A stretch of DNA of 64,000 nt from Spinacia oleracea (taxonomy: Eukaryota > Streptophyta > Magnoliopsida > Caryophyllales > Amaranthaceae): contig NC_079491.1 in assembly GCF_020520425.1 (NCBI RefSeq), forward strand, positions 7,117,143-7,181,142. Direction: 5' to 3'. This document shows positions 26,348-37,800 of this stretch, one piece after another. Under the pieces are notes generated by a model, which searched no databases, was not told the DNA's origin, and saw only the letters and a list, made by a program, of their open reading frames with translations. Positions within the stretch are counted from its first letter, which is position 1; each line of letters starts with the position of its first letter. Both the position numbers and the translations under genes were made by a program.

Positions 26348-26748
26348 TTATAATTAGCTCATTTGAGTTTAGATAAGATAAAACACAGAAAAGAAAATAA
26401 GTGAAAAGTAAATAATACGCACCATAAATTAAAAATCCAAGCACTAAACGAAGCTCGTAGCCGTAGACTCGTAGTTCTAAATTGATTGTTAAGCGTTATG
26501 TACACAACTGAAATTCATCTACACGATTATAAACTTTAAGAAAATTAAACTCTCATATTACAAGACTTTGATTTGATTAATAATACAACATTTTCCTGAA
26601 TCTAATTTAAAAAAGGATTACATAATTCTATTTCGATTGTAATTCGGAAATAATTCCTTTAAATACAACTTGAAATTAACCTTTCCCTTCAACCCAAACC
26701 TCCACTGAAATTTAATTTCTGAATTGATATTCCCAAAACCAGAGAAAA
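26348..26748 (+). promoter_or_regulatory. Upstream region of B3 copy 2
   Basis: About 150 bp of unique AT-rich sequence, then from about 26503 the block shared with copy 1, including the TATA-like box. Confidence 0.6.
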
Positions 26749-27597
26749 ATGATGAATAACTTTCCAATCAAAAAGAAAACCAACGAAAAAGAATCTGAAA
26801 ACCCACCTAAAAAAAGTTCGAGTGATGTCGTTCGAATCCCCCATGAGTCAAACAAGAAGCTAAAGGTTAATACATGGATGAAGGATGATAATAAGTGTTA
26901 CAAACCCTCTGAAAACAGGGGAGACTCTGTTAATGTTAAGGTTGATAAACCTCTTGATTTATCGCTTTCGCTTTGTTGTGGAAGTTTGAAAGGGAAAGAG
27001 AAAGTAATCCAGAAAGTAATTATCAAGAAACAAGAAGAAGAAGAATATTATGATGATGGTGATTTATGTCTTGCTCTTTCTCTTTCACCTTCTCCGTATT
27101 TCTATTATGGAACTACTTCTTCGTCTTCTCCAAACAATCAAATTCCAGAGCAATTAGCCGTTGTGAATGTGAATGAACCCAAGTGGACATTCAAAAAACT
27201 CTTGACAGCATCTGACTGTGATAAAGGTCAAGGCCGATTTTTGATTAACAACAGGAATTGGGTGGAGGAAAACATCATTGAGAACGAAGATCAGAAAATT
27301 GAAACCAAGAACAAAGAAGGTATTCAGTTTAATTTCTTCGATTGGGATGAAAAACGTCAATTTAAATCAAATTTGAGAACTTGGGAAGCAAATAGTTATG
27401 TGGTCTATAAAAATTGGAAGATCCAAGTTCTTGACAGACGAATGCTACAAAAAGGAGATGAAATTGGACTTTATTGGGATAGAATTAACAAGATGCTGTA
27501 TTTTACAGTCTTGGAAAGAAATCATGGTGATCAAATTAATCCAAGTCCAGCCAGTTCGAAGAGAAGGAGAGTTTCCAAGGAGGAGATGAAGAAATAA
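26749..27597 (+). CDS. B3 domain protein with EAR-type motifs, copy 2 (282 aa, single exon)
   Basis: Paralogue of the B3 gene at 17079-17828, closely similar along its length. Order of parts: Lys-rich N-terminus, an extra segment absent from copy 1 (about 21-47), LDLSLSL (69-75), LCLALSL (106-112), B3-like domain (about 145-256, with WTFKKLLTASD, FFDWD, YVVYKNW and GDEIGLYWD), and a KRRRV basic cluster at 271-275. It starts ATGATG; the second ATG aligns with the start of copy 1, so the true start could be 3 nt downstream. Promoter-proximal sequence, 5' leader and 3' flank are shared with copy 1. The TTTAAATAC box lies at about 26658-26666. This copy sits tail to tail with the complete transporter gene, whereas copy 1 carries only a scrap of that neighbour, so copy 2 is probably the parental locus. 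Function beyond DNA binding and possible repression is unknown. Confidence 0.9.
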   Translation: MMNNFPIKKKTNEKESENPPKKSSSDVVRIPHESNKKLKVNTWMKDDNKCYKPSENRGDSVNVKVDKPLDLSLSLCCGSLKGKEKVIQKVIIKKQEEEEYYDDGDLCLALSLSPSPYFYYGTTSSSSPNNQIPEQLAVVNVNEPKWTFKKLLTASDCDKGQGRFLINNRNWVEENIIENEDQKIETKNKEGIQFNFFDWDEKRQFKSNLRTWEANSYVVYKNWKIQVLDRRMLQKGDEIGLYWDRINKMLYFTVLERNHGDQINPSPASSKRRRVSKEEMKK

Positions 27598-28411
27598 TCA
27601 GGTTTTTTTTCCTATGATTCCCGCCAAAAAGTGTAAACCCTAGTGGAAGTTCGTTTTGTTAGTTACACGGTTCAGTTTTTTTTTTTTCCTTTTTTTGAAA
27701 GGTAGTATGACAGATTTAGATTAAGTAATTCTTGTAATTGAGTGAGTTAGATTTCTCTAACACTCAATTACTTTATGTTTATGTTAATGAACGTAGTAAT
27801 ATTTGTTTGATTTTGATTTCTTTTGTAGATGTTTATTTTATTAATGACTTGATTTTATTAATGATTGAATTTGTAATTCTTAAATTTAGTTGGATTTGAG
27901 AATTATACATACTCAGAATTGCAGGATTTAGCCCCTATAAAAACAAAATCAAGCTTACCAATTAGACCATAATAGTTTGATGTTTAACCACCTTGTATCC
28001 TTAATGGAAAGGTTGAGCTGTTAATTTGGTACAGTCTGACAAGTTTATTAGAATGTTGTCTTCTTTTTCTCTAGCTTTTCAAATATGGAATCATATCCAT
28101 GTTTTGCAAGATTGAAATTGTGTCTACATATTCCTGCATTAAGCTGATTATAAATTTAATCTTCTGAGTTCTGACCAAAGCTATAACCTGTTAAAAAGTT
28201 TAAGTTAAAAAGTTTTCATTCACATTTGATAAGCTGGGTCCTCTATTTTTCACACAAACATAACATCACCCCAATGCTTCTAATAGACAGCACAACAGTC
28301 AACAACTGAACTAATGAATTAAAGAATTAAAATAAATGAATTAAATGACAACATTTCCTCAGAAAATCTAGCCCGACTTGAATTTTCTCGAATCATCCTA
28401 TGTACTAACTA
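27598..28411. other. Spacer between B3 copy 2 and the transporter (tail to tail)
   Basis: The left part is the B3 3' flank shared with copy 1. The right part (about 28300-28411) is the transporter's 3' UTR, also present at 19404-19560. No further gene. Confidence 0.6.
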
Positions 28412-31400
28412 TCAGACTCTTTCATCTTCTGGGAAATCTTGTCCATGCCTTTGTTTGGACGTTGGAAGGCTCCGACGCTCTTTTCCACCGGGCTTTGACG
28501 AGGCATTTCCGTACCAAATCATCCCTAGAACAGCTATCATCATGCCCACTACCACCTGTATGTTCAGACCTTCTTTCCCAAAAAAGATGAACCCTAGAAT
28601 TAGAACAAGGATTGTCTTCATATGGCCAAGTACTTGGAAAGACACAGCTGTGAATCGACCGATGCAGATAAATTGGCTCAGGTTTGTCCCAATTGCAATC
28701 ATGCATGACAGAATAATCAACACCTGCAGGAACCAAAACATAGGTGAAATATTCAAGAAAATGCAGATTGGCTACAGAAAAACTGAAATATGTTACTAGT
28801 TATTATAGATCTGTTATAATTGCACTATTTTACTCCAAGAATCGAATCAAGTTCATACTCATATAAAGTGTCAGCAAACAATAATGTGAGATCCTAGTTT
28901 TCCAGCAGTGTGCACTTGATGCATTAAAGTATTGCAGTACAGTTATACAGGTGCAGGCGGTGCAGCAGGATAAGTAGAAGAGACGGAAAAATTAGAGGGT
29001 ATAGAATGTACGAAGTATTAGATTTTAAAATGCAGTGTAATGCTTGCACGTCAGTACCTCATTAACGCCTGTCAGATTCCAGAAAGAAAAAAGAATAGAT
29101 ATACACTACAGAAATGCAAGAAAAAATGCACAAGATCAGCAGAAAAATTTACCCAAGAAAGTTTCCGGATAAATAGAGCCACATAAGACATACTGAACAT
29201 TGCACAGGGGATTATAATTGTCCAGATTCAAGAAGTACAACGGACTATTCCAACTAAACTATCAATCATAACTTTGCATAGATGGAATCAGATACAAGTA
29301 AACTCTTGCCCACTTCCATTTGGGGCATACTGCTTTAGGCAACCCTTAGAGGTGGATAGTCAGACTAGTGCAATCAATATCCCCCACCAGGCCACCGACA
29401 ATGGAAAAAAAGCCACCTCCTCCACAAAAGATAAAATGTTTTGACAACAGATTGAAAGTCTACTTACAACAGATGGTGTAGTATAGTTGAATGCATCAAT
29501 CCGCATATTTGTCAGCCAGTAATCCAGGAACGGACCCAGTAAAAGCAGGGTTCCAGCTTGTGCTGGTGCAGTGTGGCCCAAGAGGTTGAATGAACTGAGT
29601 GAATACTTCTTTTGGAGAAAATGCACATACTGCATTTGCAACACAAAAAAAAGTTTACTCATATACAAAAGAAATAAGGTATGACAGGGTAGCAAGCATA
29701 TATATATAAAGTGTAACATATATAAAGTACAAATAAGTAATTGACAAGAAGGCTTATCAATTGTCAATTTGGTGCACACAAATGAGTCTGCTTAACAGTG
29801 GAAAACTTCCTATAAGATCCAAAATTTACTTGCTTCTGCAGAAGGAATCCCATAATTTAAAACTAATATCAGAAAACGGGGAAAAATCACACACTACACT
29901 TGTACTACATCTCCACAAGCCCTCATAAACCATGCCTTGGAGGAAGCAGAAATTCCTCATAAAGACCATGAAATCTGCAAAGTCATCCATTATAAAATTC
30001 TTACTGAAAGCTACAGACTACAGCTGGTCAAAGTATCCAATTAATATTCTAAAAGCACCTGATCAATAAAAACAAGCCCTTTGAAACCTTCTAATCACCA
30101 ACATACAAGATCATCAATATCAGTACATAACCTAATGTCTCAAGAATGAAAAATCAACACTTCGTCATCATCCACTTTCCGATAAATACAATATTTCAGC
30201 ACTTTGGTATCCAAATAGAACACAATACTCGGAGAGGGTTGTTCCCTAATCAGCGAGAATACTGCGTTTTCTGATCCTTACAACTTACTTGTAACTTCAA
30301 TCTGGTAACTACAATCATATACCCCATTCAGAATTTAAAAAAAAAATCACCTACAAGGCTAGGTTGCAGCCAGTGAAAACTCTATAATAATCAAGTACGG
30401 AGTACCAATGAACAGTAGTGAGGCAATTATGCCAGGAATTCACAGAGCAAGGTTTTTAGTTACTTGTGTACAAGCACCATTCATAAGAATAAATATCAAG
30501 GCATCAAACCAGTGGTATACGGAGTATATTTTTAGCCCTGCAGGCTGCTGCCACATAAGTAGGCTGTAATGAATCTAGTGTAAGGGAAGGGCATAATAGG
30601 TAGTTAGTAATATTAGGTAGAAGACAAATTAGGTAGGTGTAGTAGACTAGTTATAAATAAGTGCACATTAGGTTATGAGGGACATGTTGAGAATTTGGTA
30701 GCTTAGGCTTTGGAGAGTGGTGACCTCATGTCACTGAACCTAGAGATTGGTGGCCTCAAGTCACTACCTTTTGTAACCCATTTTGTGTTCATCATCTTTC
30801 TACCAAATTAATATAATTTCTAACATTAATTTTCTGCTCAAAATAGTCAGTTCATCTCATTGGCATTGTCTTTAATTGTTGACGGAGACACGTCAATAAA
30901 AGTAAATTTAAACTTACATATTGTTGCAGAGCAGTACTCCATACTGCAATTGACGCTGCTATAAAACCTTTCATATTTACGCTCACGTCAGTAACAGTAC
31001 ATACACCAACACCTATCAGAACGAGTCCAATGCTGAGCTTGGTGTCTCTAGAATATCGAATGCTATCAAACACGATCTCAAACAGGCACAGTACAGGAAT
31101 CATGCTCAACTTTGCTATCTGAGAATTAACAGCTTAAATTTATTGCAGGAATAATAAGAGTATGGAGAATGAAAGACAAAACCAAACAGATCTCTCACCT
31201 GATAAAACCCCACTGAGTTCCACATTAGACTAACATTCATGCCAACAATTGAAAAATTTGCAAACAAGACAAATTTCAGCAGCTCCAGCAAAGGTAAATG
31301 AGAAGGTTGAATAAATCCAAGCCAGCGAAGAACAACCGTCATCAATGTAGTGGCAACAAAGTGTAATCCAGTCAAAGTCGTCGCTGCAAAATGTTACTAA

Positions 31401-32612
31401 TAAAGTCGGTAAAAATGTAAAGGAAATATTGACAGTAATATTGCATATAACATACTTGCAAAATCATAAAGATATAGGCAACCAAATATGTACCATTGAA
31501 TCTATTTAATTAAGGGGAAAAGGGAAACGATCACCAGAAGCTGCATATTCTATAACCCAACCAAAACATCTAGGGAACATGGAAGATCTTTCACAATGAC
31601 AATAAACCAATGGACAAATACAGAAAAGGAAAATGGTTTTTCCAAAGAGTGATGTGGGATGTGGAATGAAATGCTTGGGTAATCTACTCCAGAAATAACT
31701 CTCTCTGAAAGCTCAAATTATTTATCCCTGGTCATTATTATCATCGTTAAACAATATCTTCACGAAACCACATAAATATTGGCACTGCTCCTTCAAAAAA
31801 ATTGTTTTAAATACGCTACATTTTTACCAAAAATGGACAGCTGTCATAGCTCAACCCTGACAAGTCCCTAAACGCATCCATATTGATGCCAGTGAACTTC
31901 ACTTCAATCTCGCAGTCCTACCAAATGTTTTTTATTTCTATCTACGAATTAATGCTCATCTTCTCTCACTAGTGTGCCTGCAAGAGAGAGCTTGTTTATG
32001 CTGAATGTATGCATATGAGAAGTACAAAAAAAATTGCCAAACAAGAGACTAAGAACAGCTAATAATCTCAGAAATAAAATCTAATTGATGTCCAGATACA
32101 TATGTAACATGATACAGAGCACGTATGAATCAAATTTCTCATATCTAAGCAATTAGTTGTTACTCTGTAGATATTGACTAATCATGAAGTAGCATGGCTT
32201 TGCTTCATTGCATTTATCACTCACAATTTTCTTTTTTATCTGAATATGTCCAACACTAATATTCAGGCAGATCATATCCGCACAAAGACAAGTCACATTA
32301 TTGTCAAATCAAACTGCAAAAGAAGAAGCTAATTCACTTTATCTTCATGTGAATATGCTTCTTCATTGCAAGATAGCAACCTCATTTCTCCAGAAGAGGG
32401 ATATAATTTATAGGTTTTGCGGTAGTGTGGGTGGAGAAGTGACAGCACAGAACATCAAAAAACTTTATTGCAAGAAACTAACCAAAACTAAAGCCATAGG
32501 TAGCCATCAAAAACTTGTTAACAATAATAATTCCAACCGAAGTGACAGCATTGAACATCCAAGCAGCCGCATCAACAGCAGCTTTCGTCTCTGCCTTACT
32601 CGCTAGAGCCAT
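28412..32612 (-). CDS. UDP-rhamnose/UDP-galactose transporter-type nucleotide-sugar transporter (complete, 329 aa)
   Basis: Drug/metabolite-transporter superfamily (TPT/NST clade) antiporter that in its Arabidopsis relatives (URGT family) carries UDP-rhamnose and UDP-galactose into the Golgi lumen in exchange for UMP; the substrate here is inferred from similarity. Coding exons: 32483-32612, 31199-31383, 30918-31118, 29468-29629, 28412-28723 (990 nt with stop). Recognisable blocks: [19 protein letters not shown] (about 15-33), TTLTGLHF (45-52), [16 protein letters not shown] (about 99-114), [44 protein letters not shown], and the C-terminal tail [11 protein letters not shown]. These match my recollection of the URGT5/6 subgroup better than UDP-xylose transporters. 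The protein should have about 10 membrane segments. A further 5' UTR intron is likely, with a donor after 33472 and an acceptor just upstream of the ATG. Length and termini look normal. Confidence 0.94.
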
Positions 32613-33894
32613 CTCTCTAAATCCAAATTTCAAGCTACAAAACACCTCAGCCCACAGCTTTGTTAATCACTTGGCAAAATTCCATGTGCAGAAACAAACT
32701 TTTTTCCCATACAAAACTATTCTGCAAAAATGGCAAGCAACATTATAAGAATATCATCAATCAAATCTGAAAAAGCTTACATTATTAATCAATTCAATAC
32801 TAAAATAGCATAATTGATCTTGTAGGATCAAAATTCACTATTCTATGATTCTATCTTCCCTTCTTCGTATCAATTAAACAACACAGCGTAAAATAACCGA
32901 CAAGTAATAGTGCATTGATATTTAAACGAACTCATCGGAATCTCACCAAAATCATCAATCAAATATAAAAAAACTTACTATATTAATCAATTCAGCACTA
33001 AAATAGCATAATTACGCTTGTAGGATCAAAATGCACTATTCTATGATTCTATCTTCCTTTCTTCGTATCAATTAAACAAACACACGGCACAATAACCGAC
33101 AAGTAATAGTACATTAATGTTTTAAATGGCGCGTAATATAAATCTTAAACATTACTCCGTAGATTTTTTTTAGTTCCCGGTGTTACTCAGAATTCATCGT
33201 TGAACTTATAATTTAGGAAACTTTCATTCAAAATTTTACCACCCAAAGTTTCCCCAATTTCACCCTAACACGACATTATACTTCGCCTTCATCGGGAAAA
33301 CCCTAGAATTTTTATTGCATTTCTACAATGAAGGATCACGGAATCCCATGAATTTCAAGCAATCATGATGTAACAAACTTAAAGCATTAAATTTTGCGAA
33401 CGAAAAAAACCTAGAAAACATTCAGAAGATTAGGAATTGAAAGGAAAATAGGATATGAGAGAGAAAATTACCTTAAGAGGAATTGATCGCAATGGTGGTA
33501 ACCAATGATGAAGAACTGATGAAGTTTCTAGAAGGAAGGAGGGGAGGAGGAGAGTGATGGGAGAGGGAATGTTGTCAGTTGTACTGAAACTAGGAGCGAA
33601 TCTATTTTTTGATGTCAGTAAATTTTTTCACTGCCTCCCTCAAAAGAAGTTAAGGACCAATTCGCTGCATTCTTCAATTTTTATTACGTAATTCCTCCTT
33701 CTCTGAAAGACCCGTGAAAAAATTCATGAAATCATAACTTAAATAAGATACGCAGGTAACTAAATACAGTACAAAAAATGCTAAATGTAGAATTATTTAA
33801 TAACATGAAAACAATTAAAAGACAAAAAAACCTCCCATAAGATAGGAAGTATAAGGCAATCTTTCAGGGACGGAGTACTCCGCACTTCGTTTAA
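32613..33894. other. Transporter 5' UTR, leader intron and promoter
   Basis: The minus strand has a leader exon ending at 33472 (TTAAG|GTAATT) and a leader intron down to TTGTAG just upstream of the ATG. Within the intron a segment of about 240 bp is tandemly duplicated (agcataattgatcttgtagg at about 32808 and agcataattacgcttgtagg at about 33004). Confidence 0.55.
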
Positions 33895-34266
33895 GGCCCT
33901 GCGGTTAGCGGTTGAGTAGCGGGTAGCGTTAGAGTAGCGAGTAGCGGTGAATAGTAGCGGGTAACGGTTAGCTGTCAAAGTAGCGGGTAACTAGTATGAG
34001 TGTTCGGTAAAAATAGCGGTTGATATTATAAAATAAAAATAAAAGCTAGAATATTATTTAAAACTTTATTTTAAATTTATCAAACGCTACCTGCTACCTT
34101 AAACGCTACTAATTGTAACGTTTGACAAAAGCTACCCGACCGCTACCTTAACCACTAACCGCTACCTAAATCGCTAATTTACCAAACACTTACAAATTTT
34201 ACAAGTAGCGTCTTGACTAGGTCAAAACGCTACCTGCTACCTCAAACGCTACCGCCGAACACGCCC
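33895..34266. mobile_element. PIF/Harbinger-like MITE upstream of the transporter gene
   Basis: GGCCCTGCGGTTAGCGG start and (inverted) GGGCGTGTTCGGCGG end, TAA duplication (33892-33894, 34267-34269). Many subterminal TAGCGG/CGCTAC words in inverted orientation, which may be transposase-binding repeats. Confidence 0.75.
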
Positions 34267-34269
34267 TAA

Positions 34270-34864
34270 GTCAAAGGGTAGCGTGTATCTAAAATGAGCG
34301 CAAGTAGCTCTTATCAGTATTTTACTATTTTTGATATCGGTACTGATACAAATAAGTATCAGTACGAATCATTTACGTTGTTGGTACCGACATGCGATTG
34401 CTGAGATGAGTTAATTAAAAACTCTAGAGGATCTTTACCCTTACAACGAGTTTCTTTACCCTTACAACCTTGCATAAGCCTTTGTAATCATTTAACCTAG
34501 CATAAGCCTTTGTAATCATTTAAAATTTCAAGTTATTAACGCGATTTTAACATTAAAAATTGGTGAGCTTGTGGTTGATGATGACATGCTTATTGTACAA
34601 GTAAAGAAACCCTGGACAGTCTGCAGAAGTCAATGGTAGACTCTAAGAGCCTTTTTGATGAAAAAGCTACTAAAATACAGTATATGATCTCATTTTGACA
34701 AAGTAGAGTGACTAAAATGAAGACCCAGTGAAACTCTCTGATTGATGTAACAAAAATTGCATAATCTGTTCATAGATCATAATAATTTCCAGGTACAGGC
34801 ACCAATCTGTTATTATTCATACTATATAAGATATATCACGCACTTACGGCGTACTATGAATTAC
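34270..34864. other. Spacer between the transporter promoter and PEX14 3' end
   Basis: No gene recognised. A short direct repeat (aagcctttgtaatcattta) occurs at about 34468 and 34505. The PEX14 3' UTR occupies the right part. Confidence 0.5.
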
Positions 34865-37800
34865 TCACACCTCTGTAACTTGCTCTTCTTGAATCTCACC
34901 GGAGTATATTTCTGAGCTACCACCACCACCACCACCACCGTTTATTTCTTGTTGACCGCCAGATTCAGATATCTGCGTAACTCTCTGCAACTCATCAAGT
35001 CCATCCACAGGCTGTGGTGCTTCTTCAGCCTTCGAGGAGTTGAAGTCCTTTGGCATTGATTTAGCCTGTCGAATGGCTGCAGCTGCTTCTGGCATCGAAA
35101 CAGGGGGAGGTTGAGGTGGGACCCATCTGCGTTGTGTTGGAACAACATTTACAGTGGTACCGTTGGATCCAAAGCCTGACTTCTGACTATCTCCATTCTC
35201 ATATTCGGTAACTTTAGCATTCTTTTGCTGCCACCATGGTGTTGAATTCTCGTTATTGAACTGATAGCTGACTCCGTTATCTTGTGCAGTATAAACTTGA
35301 GATTGAGGAGCAAAGCTTGAACTGCTAACAGACTGACCAGCTTCCCAAGGCTATGTCATGCAGCAACAAGTAATAAAAAGAGGGGGTAAATAACAGTAAG
35401 ATTCCAACAAATCCAAATACAGGAACTCATTCAGCCTTAGGCTCCGTTTGGTTTGGTGCAAAATTGGAAAACATTTTCAAGGGAAAACACAATTCCAAAC
35501 TAGTTTTCCTTTGTTTGGTTCCTTAAAAGAAAATGGGAGAACATGATGAAGATTGAGGGGAAGAAAGGAGAGGGAGGAAAGGAGGAAAAGTGATTTCCCT
35601 CCCTTTCAAATGGAAAAGGTTTTTCCACCTCTGAAGGAGTTTTGGAAAATTGTTTCCTTGCCAAACAAACAACGTAAAATAGTTGAAAAGGGAAAAATCG
35701 TTTCCATGAAAAAGTTTTACGCCCTACCAAACGGAGCCTTAGTCGCATTCCTCACAAAAGAACACACAGAAGCAATCTACGTTTTGACCATCGAGATAAA
35801 AACCATTCTTAAAACTTGAACTTATATTCACTGTAGTCCTTTCACGGTTTTTAAATAGGATGATTTTAAGTGACTTGGAGATTGACAGGAAGCAAAGTGG
35901 ATGAATATCAAAGTTTATTACCTTAGATCGTGGAACCAAACTTGGGTTTGAAATGGGTTGATTAGGATTTGGAGGGCTATCATCAATATCCTGAAGATTT
36001 TACAAAAGACGGAAACACAAGCCAACAAATGAGAGACCAAAATCAAAAATCAATGTTAAAATGTAGTGAAATGGAATTCACTTACTCTGACATTAGGTGG
36101 TCTTTCCCCTCTCTGCACCATAGCCATGATCTGCAACAATTATCAAGAATCAGTAACCTGAAGTTGGCAAATAGAGAATGGTTGATAAAACACACTATTC
36201 TGAAGCAATTCGAGCAAAGATGAAGAAGTAAAAAAAAGCTAACCTCTGCATAGGATTTTGGATGAGGAGGTTCAGCAGATGCAGGTGGTGAGACAGGCCT
36301 CACTGCAAATTAGAAGCTACGCGACATTAGTGGAAAGCACATTGAACAGTTAAGCAAGCAACACGTGAAGCGTGAAAAAATGACATCACCTGATCGCATG
36401 TCATATTCAGGCTTGCTGTTCACTGGTTGCTGAATATGTAAAGAAGAAAACAAAGGGTTAACAGATAATTCTTCAAGCACATTAAACCCAGAGATCAAAA
36501 AATTCAGGGCAAGTTTCAACTCACCACTGAACGTGCTATAGAACCATCTAGATACTCTTCCCTGACATGGTTTCTACCAGCACTGTATGATTGCCCTGTT
36601 ATTGACAGGCCAAAGGGAAATGAATATGAACAGAAATATATACTATGGCAGAAGAAGACCACATTGTAATCCTTAAGAATCGATAGGTAGACCTATAAGT
36701 TTCTGTGAGATTGAAATAAGACAATACAACCTAATACTATGAGATTAGGATAACATAGTGACAACGATACTTTTATTTATTCACTTTAACATGTAATTAA
36801 CCTAAAAGTTATTTTGCACCAAGATAAAGCATAGGCTCTTTCTATTATAATGATCAGCAGCTATTCTGAGGATGTCAAACTTAACGAAGAAAACTTAGAC
36901 GGTCAGAGTAAGTTAAAGAGAATAAGACTAAATAGAAGGAATGATGAAGTGAAAGTAAACATCTCAAGTTGATTGACACAAATTAATGCATGGAGACTTT
37001 TTGATCCAACAACAAATTCAAACTGTGATCACTGATCACTACAATCCTTGTTATTTGTTCAGAAGAAAGCAAAACACTAAAATTGCTGGTATTAATATCT
37101 TAATAGACTCAGGTCAAAAGCCACCTACAGGAGATCAATGAAGTACAGAAATAAGTAGCGAACGCAAAAGGAGTGTAAATTCTTTATTAAACAAAAATTG
37201 CAGTGCACTAAAATTATAAATCTCAGAACACACAAATAGACAGATGAAATGAAATAGTTTCCAACACTTGCACAACAAGTGAAGAGTAATCATCTGACCA
37301 AAGAATCTTGAAGCCTGAACAGATAACAGTCATAACACCACACTATAAAATGCAAAAGCTAACCTCAAGTACCTCCCTATCTGAACCCGAGTAGTGAAAG
37401 GGAAAGTCATTTAGTGGTTTTAATGACAGAATCCAGAGAGCAGAAAGAGTGCTAAAAATTATAAAGAATATGAAAAAAGCTCCTACATGCCTGTCTACCT
37501 AATCATATAATTAAGTGCAATCAGAACCCCATTAATTATTCTCAGTCAACTTCTTTTCAATTTACCTCCTATTCTTCCCAACTCATGTAAAAAAATATGC
37601 CTTTTCAGTTCCCATTGAATCCGTGATAAATATGATTAAGACAGAATTCTCATGTTAACAATTGTGAAAAAAAGGTGTTTGCATATACATAAAAGATGCT
37701 ATTCACAACCAATTATGATCACATAATAAACTCTAGGAAATCCAAAGTTCACCTTCTAATTTTGTTATTGCGCTTCTCATTGTCCTGATCTCCTGAAGTT

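Noticed and set aside
30540-30835. LTR-like segment in transporter intron 3 (TATA-like tataaataag, right end TCTAACA)
   Set aside because: No matching left end or 5-bp target duplication could be found; at most a fragment.
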